Positions 50,348 to 61,539 of a DNA stretch of 64,000 nt are shown one piece after another; position 1 is the stretch's first letter, and each line of letters starts with the position of its first letter. Position numbers and translations under genes: made by a program. Below the pieces are notes generated by a model. It did not search any database, was not told the DNA's origin, and saw only the letters and a list, made by a program, of their open reading frames with translations. Where the stretch lies: contig RPFO01000436.1 in the NCBI GenBank assembly GCA_009746045.1, positions 2,345,953-2,409,952 on the forward strand. Reading direction: 5' to 3'. This stretch comes from Mesostigma viride (Eukaryota; Streptophyta; Mesostigmatophyceae; Mesostigmatales; Mesostigmataceae).

Positions 50348-51150
50348 GCTACCTCGTGGAGAAGGGGCATATGAGCCTATAATACATGAGCCTAGCCATT
50401 GCCTAGCCATAATAATCTTGGGGCCCTGGCAGGCGCCCCCTGCCACCCCAGCAACCCGCCCAGTCTAGGAAATGTATCAAGGAGGCAACCAGCATGTATA
50501 ACAGTAGTGTAGATTAGTCAGGCTCAGCCTAGCACGCGTGGCACACGCCTACGCGCATGTGCGCCTATAATGGGACTCCCCATGGATGATGCCTTAAGAA
50601 TTTAGCCAAGCTCTGCCTATGCAGAGAGCTACTCTCTGCTGAGATGCCATGCACCACCTCTAGCCTGGCCATATTATGCATCTTCCACCCCATATGTCAT
50701 GCAGGCCTTCTAGGCCATCTCCCAATGTCGCCCCGTGCGAGCGTGATCGGGATGCACCATCATGGTGGTGCAGGTGCACCGCCATGATGGCATTGTGCAC
50801 CCCGAGCAGGTGACAGTTTACATGCATCCTCCACCTGCAGGTTGTAACCCAGATTGTATTAGAAACCCATAGATGCCCCTTCTCCGGGCTATGTGTTACA
50901 TATGCTCCCCACGGAGCTATGTTCTTAATTAAGTAATTAATAATAGTCTTCCACCCCAGTGCCTGGCCCTTAGGTATGATACATCATTGTGGTGCGGGTG
51001 CACCTTGTGCACTCAGAGTAGGTGGCGGTTTACATCCCCTCACCTGCAGGTTGTAGCTCAGAATGTATTACAAACGTACCATATGCCCCCTTTCAGGGCT
51101 ATGTGTTACATAAGCTCCCAACGGAGTTATGTTCGATCTCAATTAATTGA
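50348..51150 (+). repeat. Two family B 3' ends in tandem
   Basis: 50348-50945 is a B-type 3' region with the GCTCCCCACGGAGC hairpin and a TTAA-rich tail. 50955-51150 is a second, shorter copy (shared block TGCAGGTTGTAGC, then CTCCCAACGGAGTTATGTT) ending in AATTAATTGAT. Confidence 0.65.
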
Positions 51151-52854
51151 TAAATTCTGCACTTTTTCACCTGTAATTGGTAGAGCTTGTGCCAGATTAT
51201 ATTTCTTTTCAACTCTTGTGTATTTGTTTACGAGACTATTACTTAATGATATTAGCATAGTGCTTCGGCGGTATGGCTGACGGCGGAGCTCAGACCTTTT
51301 GCGTCTGAGCCCCAAATTCGGTCAGACCACTTGCATTCGATGCGCTTTTTTCAGACGCACACGCCAGTATAATCGGTTACCGCTGAAATGCAGTATTGCC
51401 AAAGTTATCACGTGACAAGCAGCTATGACGACCCCAAAAGCAAAACGGGGTTTGGAAAAGGAGCTTTCCGGCTCCCAGCCCAACCCACTCGCCATCGTTC
51501 TTGCCCAGCCGCCTGGGCTCGCCAACCCATCGCCAGCAAACCCATCGCCAAGCGCCTCGCCTGAATCCAAGAAACCATGCCACGACCGCCACAAATGGAG
51601 CCAATTCTTGCCCAGCGACAGACAGTTCTCCCTCCTCGAGTGGCAGGGGCTGTCGCCGCAGAAAGTCGTCGAGGTCCTCCAGTTCCTCGCACAGGAACGG
51701 AAGCTCTTCGTGGCCCAGAAGGGGGGGGCGGCTATCGACTACCGCGACACGTCCTGGCTCTACACTTATGACGAACCACGCCAACGCCTGTTTATCTTGA
51801 CCAGCCACTACCAGCGCAGCCTCGGCGGCCTCGGCAGAGCGCTCAGCGCCCCCGCCCCCGCACAGCCGGCAGCCCCATCGGCTCCCTCCCTCTGCAAGGA
51901 TGACATCCGCGCAGTGCTGGAGGAGCACGTGACCTGGCCGCTGGCCGAGAAGCTGACATCGCGCTGAACACCACGCTCAACACGGTCGAGGCCCGCCGGG
52001 GTCTCCAATGTGGAAACCCGGGTCGTCCACAAGCTACAATCCCAGTTCACGGCGCTACACACCGCCAGTGTGAGATCATACGCCGTATAATACGGTATAA
52101 TACGGTATAATACGTAATACGCTGGCTTTTAGCGTATGATTTTTCATACGTAATACGTTTTAGCGCATAATGACGTATAATACCGTATAATACCGTATAA
52201 TGCCGTGTTTTCCGCGTTTTTTTTACGTTTTGCGCGGCTAGGATGCCAGACCGACAGGGCAACGATTTGAAGCCACAGATTTCGTATCTCTACTATAAGT
52301 ACTGACCCGTCTGAACTTTCACAATTCGACGCGATCTTATTTTGACATTGTGGTGCACAGTGCGCGCACCGTGCGGAGGTGGCCATGGCGACGTGCGTTC
52401 CGTTAAAATATGGCTAATCCGGCGGGCGACAGGCGAAAAAATTAAGCCGATGGTTAAAAGTGATGTTCTATTATGATGTTTCATAGCAAGATCTGCACTA
52501 TTTGCAAATTCGCTGCCTTTGGTGGTACAGATTTGCACGGGGGTCTCATCCAACGTCAATTTGGCCGCGATGAATAATCTAGCATGTGTGCCTGCGACGG
52601 TAGAACTCGACATTCGTGGGTTATTTTGATGCAGCAAGAGCCGTTTAGTAACGGACACCATAAAAATAACCTAAGCATCTTCGATCTGCGGCCATTTCCT
52701 GTCATTTCTAAAATGATTTCGTTCAGGCCTGCGCGATCCGCGGTTAATCCATCCATGGCTGGCTGGCTTTTCTTGCGCGCCTGGGTAGGAAATAATGCCG
52801 GCCGTAGTACGTTGATTTGCCGCATGTCACCGCCCAGTCTGTTTGCGCTCTTAA

Positions 52855-54553
52855 CCCCTAAATGGGCGGAAATGGTGCCGATAAATCGGCAGTAACTCAC
52901 CTATTTTGTAAACCAGCCCCTGTACAACCTAGCAATATCCAATGGCTGTCCTTGGGGGGCAAGCATGTCCATGAGTTGCCCTAAGCCATGATATATCACA
53001 ACCTCATATATATTCATCGTAGGCCATGTATAACTGCCGTCAAAGTCAGGGGGGTCAAGACGAGCGTTTTCATTTTTGGTAGAATGTGCATTTTGAATTA
53101 TGTTGTAAGAGCTAGGCACCTACCACTTCAGGGATGATAAACAACTAGTTGCTGAACAGTTTGAGCCATTGGGGTCATCATTTGGGTGGGTATACCAGCA
53201 GTTACACCCAGTACAGCCCATAGGGGTACCGTTGGTAAAAAGCAACCAAGGGGGTAGGAGTGGGCATACTACCTACTAATACCTACTAATATGGCCCCCA
53301 ACCATGCCAAACAATACATTTCCCTTCTACAATGATGGGGAAACATAACTGCATCATCACACTGCCCTTACATGGCACCTATGTGCAGGTGCCACCTTGT
53401 CCATGCACGTAGGTAACGTGGTACGGATACCCTACGCAAGGCATGCATTCTAGGAGGCAGCCACCAACAAACTAGTGATTTTAAGCCTATTTCAGCCTGC
53501 CCTAGCAAGGATAAACTAGGCCTAAGCTGCTATGGCTTTCCAGGTGATGGCCAGCACACCTGGTGGCACATGCTGACAATGGGAAGCTTTTACTCACCGG
53601 TTACATGCTTGATGATGCCACAGAGACCAGCCAACTGCCTCACACTCATGCAATATGTGTGTGGGAAATGTATAACAAACATATATGGAGGTATTCAAAC
53701 CCATACAGCCTCTAAAACTTATCACCATCACCCTGTGGCAGGTCAACTGACTGAGGGAAGCATCTAAGAAGGGTGTTTTAGAAAGGGGCCAGGCCAGGGT
53801 CAAGAAAGAGCATGAATAATGCAAAAAGAATGTGCTACACAAGCTAGAACGTATATATAAACGTCAAACATCGATAGGAAAACGATGCTTAAGCTTTACC
53901 AGGCATGGATGGCGTTACCTTGGCCCAGGCGGTGGCCGCAAAATGGCGCATTTCGGCACACCAAAGTTGTGCAGGATGGTCGCTGGATTCGGCGATTTCT
54001 GGCCACCCTTGCACGTTTACGACTAATATGTATCATAAAAAGTACAAAGAAACCGATATATCCTTTAAAATACGCCGGAAAGGTATTGCTGTCAACGTTT
54101 CTATCGTCCGGCCTGATCGCAGTTTTTTCCAGCAAGAACGCTGCCGACACCTATCAAATGGCATTCCCGCGAACCAAAAATTGGCCTGTATGATCTTTAG
54201 GACGTATAAAATCAATATCCTAAGTTTGGCCAGAAAATTCGAACGAAAACGTAAATGCCATGCGTGGGCGCAAGCCGCCATGGCCAGGTCGTCGTTTTCC
54301 GGAATGCACGTTGTACGTGAAAAAGTACCCTGACCCCTTGTACTTTGACGGTCTGGAACACCTGTTAAACTTGGTCAAAATATAGCAAACCCTAGTATCA
54401 TGTTCTGGAGAAACTTATAAACTTTCATTCTTCTCAGCTAAACGTTTCCTAATTCCCAATAGTATTCTCGCAAACTGGTCCCCCGAGTAGGTGCCGACAA
54501 ATCGGCTGTAAGTCACTTTTTGGCGGAAAATCGGCAGCAAGACCATTTAGGGG
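52855..54553. mobile_element. piggyBac-like non-autonomous element inside the hAT element
   Basis: Flanked by TTAA at 52851-52854 and 54554-54557, with inverted tips CCCCTAAATGG. Subterminal GGTGCCGATAAATCGGCAGT (5') and GGTGCCGACAAATCGGCTGT (3') are direct repeats. No transposase is seen; open frames inside (for example 53905-54333) have no recognisable domain. Confidence 0.8.
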
Positions 54554-54939
54554 TTAATGAACCTGGCATGAAACTTTTTGCGCCGTTTCTGGGTTTTTCT
54601 TGCTATTTTGTTCTCCACTTGTTGCAGTTGTGCTATCAGATTTTCCGCAGCTTTCAATGGTTTTCCTTACGCTGCGTATGCCATGCTTCCTAAAGCTACC
54701 CAGAATTGATCGGGCAGTTATCTGGCTTTGCTACGCTTCCTGTATGCGGGAGGTTTTCACACGGTAGACATTCTATATTGCGTAGTCAAGGACCCTAGCT
54801 GCCTGGGAGCGGCATCACCGTTGCAAGGAGCTGGCGAGCTCATAGACGCCTGTCGGCTGTCATGCTCTTCAGCCTGCTGGAAAACAAGGTTGTTGTATGG
54901 AAGGTGAGAATATGTGAGTTACTTATCACATCCCCACCT

Positions 54940-55019
54940 GTTTAGCCTCCGTGGTTCCCCAACGGGGACACGAGATTAATTAATATTAATTAATTAATTC
55001 AGTTAATTAATTAATTAAT
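54940..55019 (+). repeat. Family A tail fragment in the hAT element
   Basis: CTCCGTGGTTCCCCAACGGG followed by ACACGAG and a double (TTAA)n run matches the family A 3' end. Confidence 0.65.
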
Positions 55020-56385
55020 GCACACCACGAGTCACACACCTGTAGTCACATGCAGCTCAGTATATTCACATAGCATCGCACCATGCAAACATACTACATG
55101 CATTAATTGTATACTACTGTAGTATTTGCGTGCATGCACAGCCACATATATATATTAAAATATATAATTACTTGCATCAAAGTGAAGGCACCCAAGTAAA
55201 CATAACCAATATAAAGCCACATATATACACATACACACAATTATGCATGCGCACGTTTACATTCTCAGTATTACATGCAATACATCGATCGTGTCCACAA
55301 TATCCACCGTATAGAGTATAGCCGAGGGTAGGGCAACCTTGGATTATGTCCAAAACAGTGTTAAAAACATGTGGATTGATGGTGGGTGTCTTAAAATGTG
55401 TAAAATCAGAGTATTCTGAGTGTGTCCGTACGAAAACGTATTATACCGTATTATACCGTATTATACCGTATTATACATTATACTCCACCGTGACCGTATA
55501 ACGCGTATAACGTACGATCTCACTCTGCACACCGCGGCGCAGGCTTCGGAAACGCATGCTGCACTTGTCTCTCGCCTTAACCAGGTGGAGGGCAAGTGCG
55601 GCGTGCTCATGAAGAAGCTTGAGGCCATCACCGCCCACACCGAGGCCCTGGCCACACAGGTCCCAAAGATAGCGGAGCAGACGGCCACCATTGCATCCCA
55701 GCCACCCCGGCAGGATGCTGGCGACCTCCCACCGCTCTCCAACGCGGACCTGCTGCGGACAGCGACGGCCTCCACCGGACCGACGCCATCGCCACGAAGC
55801 TCCAGGAGCTGGAGGACCACCGCCAGGCCCAGCAACGGGAGGTCACCGACCGCGCTCGCCGCGAGCTAGTGCCGAGTGGTGCTGCGTCGTTTCCCCCAGA
55901 AGCCAGGTGAGACGTCAACCTCCCTTGCCGACGAGCTCAAGGACCAGCTCCTTACCCTCATGGGCCTGGTAGGTGAGGTAGAACTGCGTGGGTGTCACCG
56001 CCTTCCCCGCTCACGGGACAAGGCGGCTCCCCCACCAGTGGGACTGCTCACCTTCCCCTCCCGTGAGGACAAGCAGCGGTTCCTCTCCCATCGCAAGCGG
56101 TTGCACGACCTCACCTGGACGCTGGACGACGACCTGACCCCCGGCCCGCTCATGCAGCAGCAGCAGCAGTCAGTGAGTGACGTGACCTGTGACCGGAATA
56201 CCTCCGCCACAAGCAGGACCCCCAGAAGCCCAAGGTGTACTGGAGGGGCGGGGACCTGATGATCAACCACAAGATGTGGACGCCCACCGCGGGCTAGACT
56301 AGCTAATAGCCCTAGCTTGTATCCCTCGGTAGTCACTGCCGCTATGGCAGCCATGCTTAGAGTGTTTGCCTAGCTGTGCCAACAT

Positions 56386-57183
56386 TAATTAATTAATTAA
56401 TTAAACTCGTGCTCCCGTTGGGGAGTCACGGAGCACCGAAGTGCTTTTAATCCCTGTGTGTGCACTACAGGAGAAAGGGCAGAGACCCCCAGTCTCCTTC
56501 ATGCCAAAGGCATGCCACAGCTGCAATCGGGCGCGGCTAGCTAAAAGGACAGGCTAACGATCCGGCAAACTGTGGGTGCAATAAGACCCATGTGAGCATG
56601 TCATAGCAAGGAGCGTGGGCAAGCCGTAATCTGAACATAGCCAGGGCGTAGCATGGCTGTACTAGAACTAGGCTAAGGCTATGGCTGGTTGTGTACCGTG
56701 CGTTGGCGGCACGTGACTAGGTTTGTTGGCACAGCTAGGCAAACATTCTAGGCATGGCTGCCTTAGCGACAGTGACTCCAATGGTTACAAGCTAGGGCTA
56801 TTGCTATTCTAGCCCGCTGGGGGCGTCCACATCTTGTGGTTGATCATCAGGTCCCCGCCCCTCCAGTACACCTTGGGCTTCTGGGGGTCCTGCTTATGGC
56901 GGAGGTATTCCGGCCACAGGTCGCGTCGCTGCTGTTGCTGAGCGGGGGTTAGGTCGTCATCCAGCGTCCAGGTGAGGTCGTGCAACCGCTTGCGACGAGA
57001 GAGGAACCGCTGCTTATCCTCAGGGGAGAGGAAGGTGAGCAGGACTGGTGGGGTGGCCGCCTTGTCCCGTGAGTGGGGAAGGCGGTGGCACCCACGCAGT
57101 TCTACCTCACCTACCAGGCCCATGAGGGTAAGAAGCTGTTTCTTGATCTCGTCAGCAAGGGAGGTTGACGTCTCACCTGGCTT
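56386..57183 (-). mobile_element. Family A retroposon copy, 5'-truncated, inserted in reverse
   Basis: Flanked by a direct 12-bp repeat CTGTGCCAACAT (56374-56385 and 57184-57195); a few bases at the right edge are ambiguous through microhomology. On the minus strand it starts inside the ORF (AGAAGCCAGGTGAGACG) and ends in the hairpin and (TTAA)n tail at 56386-56404. Confidence 0.85.
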
Positions 57184-57195
57184 CTGTGCCAACAT
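56809..57195 (-). pseudogene. Family A ORF1p-like C-terminal fragment, open frame
   Basis: 127 codons from KPGETSTSLADEIKKQLLTL through LLTFLSPEDKQRFLSRRKRL, LDDDLTPAQQQQRRDLWPEY and VYWRGGDLMI to KMWTPPAG are uninterrupted, so this is the youngest-looking family A sequence here. The apparent start codon comes from the target-site duplication. It covers the RRM-like and C-terminal domains. Confidence 0.65.
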
Positions 57196-57546
57196 ACCTA
57201 GTCACGTGCATCGCTCACGCACGGTATACAACCAGCCATACCCTTAGCTTAGTCCTTGTACATCGTACAGCCATGCTACGTCCTGGCTATGACCAGACTT
57301 AATTGCCCACGCTCCCTGTTGTGCCATGCTCACATGGGTCTTATTGCACCCACAGCGGATTGCCGGATCGTTAGCGTGTCCGTTTAGCTAGCGCGCCCGA
57401 ATGCAGCTGTGGCATGCCTTAGGCATGAAGGAGACTGGGGGTCTCTGCCCTTTCTCCTGTTGTGCACACACAGGGATTAAAAGCACTTCGGTGCTCCGTG
57501 ACTCCCCAACGGGAGCACGAGTTTAATTAATTAATTAGTTAATTAA

Positions 57547-59261
57547 CCCTTAATTTGTACTGAGTCCGTTTTCGTGGCGCCAGTTAAACTCGCGCCACTC
57601 TAACGGACTGAGTTTGTGGCAGAACCAGGCGCCGCGCCAAAAATAATTCAACGGTCAAACCTGGGGGGATCGAAAGATCTAGACGTAAGCTATGCCTGGC
57701 ACTATTCAGACCGTACTTTGGACAACTGGCCAGGGAGATATACTCAATCAAAGTTGGGGGGGTACCATGGTCAAACGGGACCGACGTGAATGAAAATAAT
57801 TCACGTCCGCGGCTATGGCGGTGCAGGCAAATGACTGGTACGAGAGCATGGCTTGGAATTTTGAACTCAAATTTTGTAGTAATTATCCTTGAGTGTTATA
57901 AAGGTTATATCTCTGGCCGTGAAGCGTCTGGATGTGCGCAAGTATGTCTCTAGGTTCTAATCGGTGCAGCAGATCCTGTCAGCGGCCAGGCGGTGACAGT
58001 GCGTATGCTACCTGTTGTTCGGCAGCAAACGTCCATATATTTGCGCGTGGATAGACTTGTTACGTTATTCTTGACATGTTTTATTAGCGATGACGGCCAG
58101 GAAAGGTTCGAGGCTATGTCCGTGAGGTGGGAGTGATGGCTCCCGCACAGCAGGTAATCTGCGGTTTCGACCTGGTACGTATTAACATGTTAGCGTTTAT
58201 ACATTACAGTACCAAGTCGTCCTATCGTTTATAAACTAGTTGTAGACATGTAATCGATGGTTTTTGCTTGTCGTTTTGTTGCTTTAGTGCTTGTACGCGT
58301 TCGCTTGTGATGGTTGGGGAATACCACTATGTCACGCAGATTTTGGACCAGATTTGATTGCTATTAGCTAAGGCTTCAACGAAACCAGTGAAGTAGCGTT
58401 TGGTATTGTCTCTTAACATGGTGGGCTTGATAACGGGATGCTTTTCCCTGCACAGACATAGCGAGACAATTGGTTTTCTGGCCAGCTCTAGGCATTGCTT
58501 CTTGGTTTGCTGGCCCAAGTTATCCTTCTGCTTGTGCGTCCATAGTGCATGCAAGAAACATGAATGGCCAGGGCCTGCTTGCATGGAAGCACAACCAGGT
58601 GAGTTCTTTTGTTTTCTATCATTGCCAATCATTGGAATTGCTTTATAGTGTGTTGGATGCATTGATAATGTAGCTCCTTGTGAACCCGTTATACGCTTGG
58701 TTTTGGGCCTTGGCACAAGCTTTATACTTGTTGTATAGCATGCTGTTGTGATTTTTAAGCTGGAAATGTGTTTGGGAATCCATGTGTGGCCATCTATGAT
58801 GTTTTGTGCCACGTTGGAATTGAATGCCTATACGGTAGTGCTACCAAAACACCCCAAAATAACTGCACCCGTTATAACGGTCTGAGCTATTTTGGGCTGT
58901 ATGCTAGCTAGCCTGTGCAGTTCTATGGCATGTCATGTTGTGAATGCATCTATGGCATGCCTGTGATTATCTTAAACTCCCCTCAAAGGGCCAGGGTCAG
59001 CAGATTTTGAGAAATGGTCCATATTGCATTATATATCTCTTGAACCCCATCTGCACCGTACCCCCTTGGGGGGGGTGCTATTTATAGCAGCTGTGGGGCA
59101 TAGATATGTGACCAATGACATGACCCCAAAGTTATTTGATATAAAAGCATCCTTGGTTCCAAGGGTGGGCCAGAAAATGTTATTTGGCTAGATACTCTCA
59201 TACTTACTAAGATGCCCATACTCAGTCCGTTCTGGTGGTTCCAGTTGACACAATTGAAGGG
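57547..59261 (+). mobile_element. piggyBac-like non-autonomous element, 1.72 kb
   Basis: Flanked by TTAA at 57543-57546 and 59262-59265; tips CCCTTAATTTGT and (inverted) CCCTTCAATTGT. Subterminal direct repeats ACTGAGTCCGTTTTCGTGG and ACTCAGTCCGTTCTGGTGG, and the GTACCCCCTTGGGGGGGG block near 59057, match the element at 43959-46032, of which it is a diverged sister. A minus-strand stretch (58812-58327) resembles one in the sister (44996-44760) at the protein level (KICVT/KICLT, EKHPVI/EKHWVI) but has no known domain. Confidence 0.85.
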
Positions 59262-59370
59262 TTAATAGTGCTTCGTGGCATGCCTCTGCGCATGACGTGC
59301 CCAAGCACTTGCCACTTTCCAGGTCAAGTGGCAAGCCTGACACAGCTTCAAATGACCTGAGGAGAATTAA

Positions 59371-61535
59371 CCCGTGTTTTTTTACAACGCGATACATCGC
59401 GTTGTAGGGTTAGAACGCGATGTATCGCGTTGTAATCTGACACGTGGCAAACCTATTAAACATGCGATTTTTGGTCTGAAACTTTCAAGATAGGTCAGAA
59501 ACATCTCATAGAATTCAAGAAAAAATCCTGGTATTTTTGGTATTTTTTTTGTGACAGCTGCAAACAAATATGTACCACTGAAATCAGGCATTTTCGCGGG
59601 ACGAAGGTGAAGACGACGGCGATGGCGGCAGGTAGATCTCGCCAGTTTTCGCGCGAATTTCAGTGGCTGTTGGGTGGCACGACCATGATGATGCGTTCAA
59701 AGGTTGATAATTAGGTTTCTACGAGTTTGTTGAGGTACTGGGGCAAAGGAAACGTAGTTTTTCCAGTTTCTCACCCAACTTTCATGCGGAAACCCTGGAA
59801 ACCGGCAGACATATTATTACGTCAAGACTCGGGTCTGCTGCGGCACCATGCTTGGTATTTCCATGGTGTTTCGACTTCTTAACACATGTTTATTCATTCC
59901 GAACGTCCGGACTCTCGTCTAAACCGAGAATTGTGCAGACTTTTATTGGGTAGCGCCGGGCATGATGGTGCCTGCAAATAGCGTAAGGCGTGACCGTGGC
60001 TATTGCTACGGTATGCTGTATTTTCCTGGAAATGGCCTCTGCCACCGGCTCAATAGTGCTTGCAGGCGTAAGTATATCGTGTTTCTACCTAGTTTCTGCC
60101 AGTTTTCCACTTATTTCTACCGACCTCTGCCCAGCCTCTCTAAGACCGCCATCCTACTCGACGTTGCTTGCATGTCAGCCATAGCAGGTTGCAGTTGTGC
60201 AGTATTTAGGTGCTGTATACGTCGTCAAGCCGTGCATATATCGTGAGATATATATATATATATATGCATATACCTCTCCATAATCCAGCCAGCCATAATT
60301 TCAATGCACAAGGATACACATTTCCATCACCATTCATCTTCATCATCCTGAACGACTCGAAAACGCGGAAAAGATAACGGCAGGCTCGAGCTACCATGGT
60401 CCGGATTCTCCCGATTTCTGGCCTGCGCTGGTTGTCTCTTTGATATACCTCTCCTCAAGCCCCCCCTGGGTGCCTGTGCTTGTTAAGGAGGCATGAACCA
60501 TCATGGCGGTGCAGGTGCACCTTGTGCACCCAGAGCAGGTGACAGTTGTACATCCTCCACCTGCAGGTTGTAGCCCTGATTGTATTACAAACCCATAGAT
60601 GCCCCTTTCTCAGGGCTATGTGTTACATATGCTCCCAACGGAGCTATGATTTTAATTAATTAATTAATATCGTGAGGATTGGATGTTGATGGTTTATACT
60701 GCGTTGATTGTGCAAGAAGACCAGCTAGGTGCCCATAATCATGGTGTATAATCATGTGTTGTTAGCATCTTGCCACCATTTGCTAGCATGCATTCCAGCG
60801 TCATCTTTGCCTGCATGTAAGCTCATGGATCACTCAACCTATCCAAGCCTTGCATTACACGTGCCTCTTTCTTTCAGTATTGCACGCGTTATGGAATGAA
60901 AACCCAGCACCTCCGTTCCCACGAGGCATGTGCTCAACACGTTGTGAGAGTGGATGATGCTTTGGCTATGGCTGCCTGATTCAGTCATATTAGGTCATCC
61001 AGTCATGATGTTTGATGCATGTTTGATGCTGTATAACTTATACAACACCTATTTTCAACGTTTTGACCCTCCAAGCTCACTATGGCCCCGTTTATGGGGC
61101 TCATGTCGTTGCGTCATGTTGTGAAGGGCTCTCATTTTTCCCACTGCGTTGTACTGCGTTGTAATTGTGATGCTAATGAAAAATAGCTCCAGTGGCCCAA
61201 TGGGCCTGAGTTTTGTTTCACAGAGCCTGCATATGTTGCCCATAGCTCGTGCAAGAAGCCAGATTTTTTTCATGAACCATTTGTGAATAAGCACATGACT
61301 TGTGACCTAGGGTCAAGAAATCGCGGTCATGGTCAGACCCCCCTGTATTCAAACCAGTGTATCTCTCTAATGAATAAGCATTTTGTAGGTCTGAGTAGCT
61401 CAAAAAATCCTTTGATTTATGGGCTTTCAGGAAAGTATATACATGACCATGAAAAAAAAGTTTCCTTAGGTGCTATACGCGTTCTAAAAAAAGCTTACAA
61501 CGCGATATATCGCGTTCTAATTAAAAAAACACGGG
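59371..61535. mobile_element. piggyBac-like element with palindromic ends, 2.17 kb
   Basis: Flanked by TTAA at 59367-59370 and 61536-61539; inverted tips CCCGTGTTTTTTTA versus CCCGTGTTTTTTTAATTAG. Inside the 5' tip are two near-palindromes built on AACGCGAT and ATCGCGTT (59384-59405, 59414-59431); inside the 3' tip is the perfect palindrome AACGCGATATATCGCGTT (61499-61516). It carries a family B 3' end (60480-60668) and a copy of the CCAGCGCAGGCCAGA motif. No transposase is seen. Confidence 0.8.
60480..60668 (+). repeat. Family B retroposon 3' end
   Basis: GGTGCAGGTGCACCTTGTGC, TGCAGGTTGTAGCCC, CTCCCAACGGAGC hairpin and a TTAA tail, as at 50750-50945. Confidence 0.75.
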
Positions 61536-61539
61536 TTAA

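Larger units (their letters stand above)
52066..55527. mobile_element. hAT-type DNA transposon, non-autonomous, 3.46 kb
   Basis: The ends CAGTGTGAGATCATACG and (inverted) CAGAGTGAGATCGTACG match at 15 of 17 positions and have the CAG start of hAT elements. The flanks are an exact 8-bp duplication CACACCGC (52058-52065 and 55528-55535), the hAT target-site length. Both ends continue into GTATAATACG tandem units in inverted orientation. No hAT transposase is recognised. It contains a piggyBac-like element (52855-54553) and a family A tail fragment (about 54940-55019). Confidence 0.85.
51425..56296 (+). pseudogene. Family A ORF1p-like gene, split by a hAT insertion
   Basis: The 5' part (51425-51967) encodes MTTPKAKRGLEKELSGSQ, FSLLEWQGLSPQKVVEVLQF and ILTSHYQRS. 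After a frameshift near 51950 the coiled-coil region starts, and the hAT element interrupts it at 52066. Beyond 55536 it resumes with LVSRLNQVEGKCGVLMKKLE, then frameshifts lead to LADELKDQLLTLMGLVGEVE, EDKQRFLSHRKRLHDLTWTL and a C-terminal end equivalent to KMWTPPAG near 56290. No reverse transcriptase follows. Confidence 0.65.
51265..57545 (+). mobile_element. Family A retroposon, nearly full length, twice interrupted
   Basis: Segments 51265-52065, 55528-56385 and 57184-57545 join into one roughly 2.0-kb element: 5' region with a 9-bp-arm hairpin (TGCGTCTGA), ORF1p-like gene, 3' region with hairpin and (TTAA)n tail. A hAT element (52066-55527) splits the ORF, and a reversed family A copy (56386-57183) splits the 3' region. 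The last TTAA of its tail is the insertion site of the piggyBac-like element at 57547. Confidence 0.8.
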
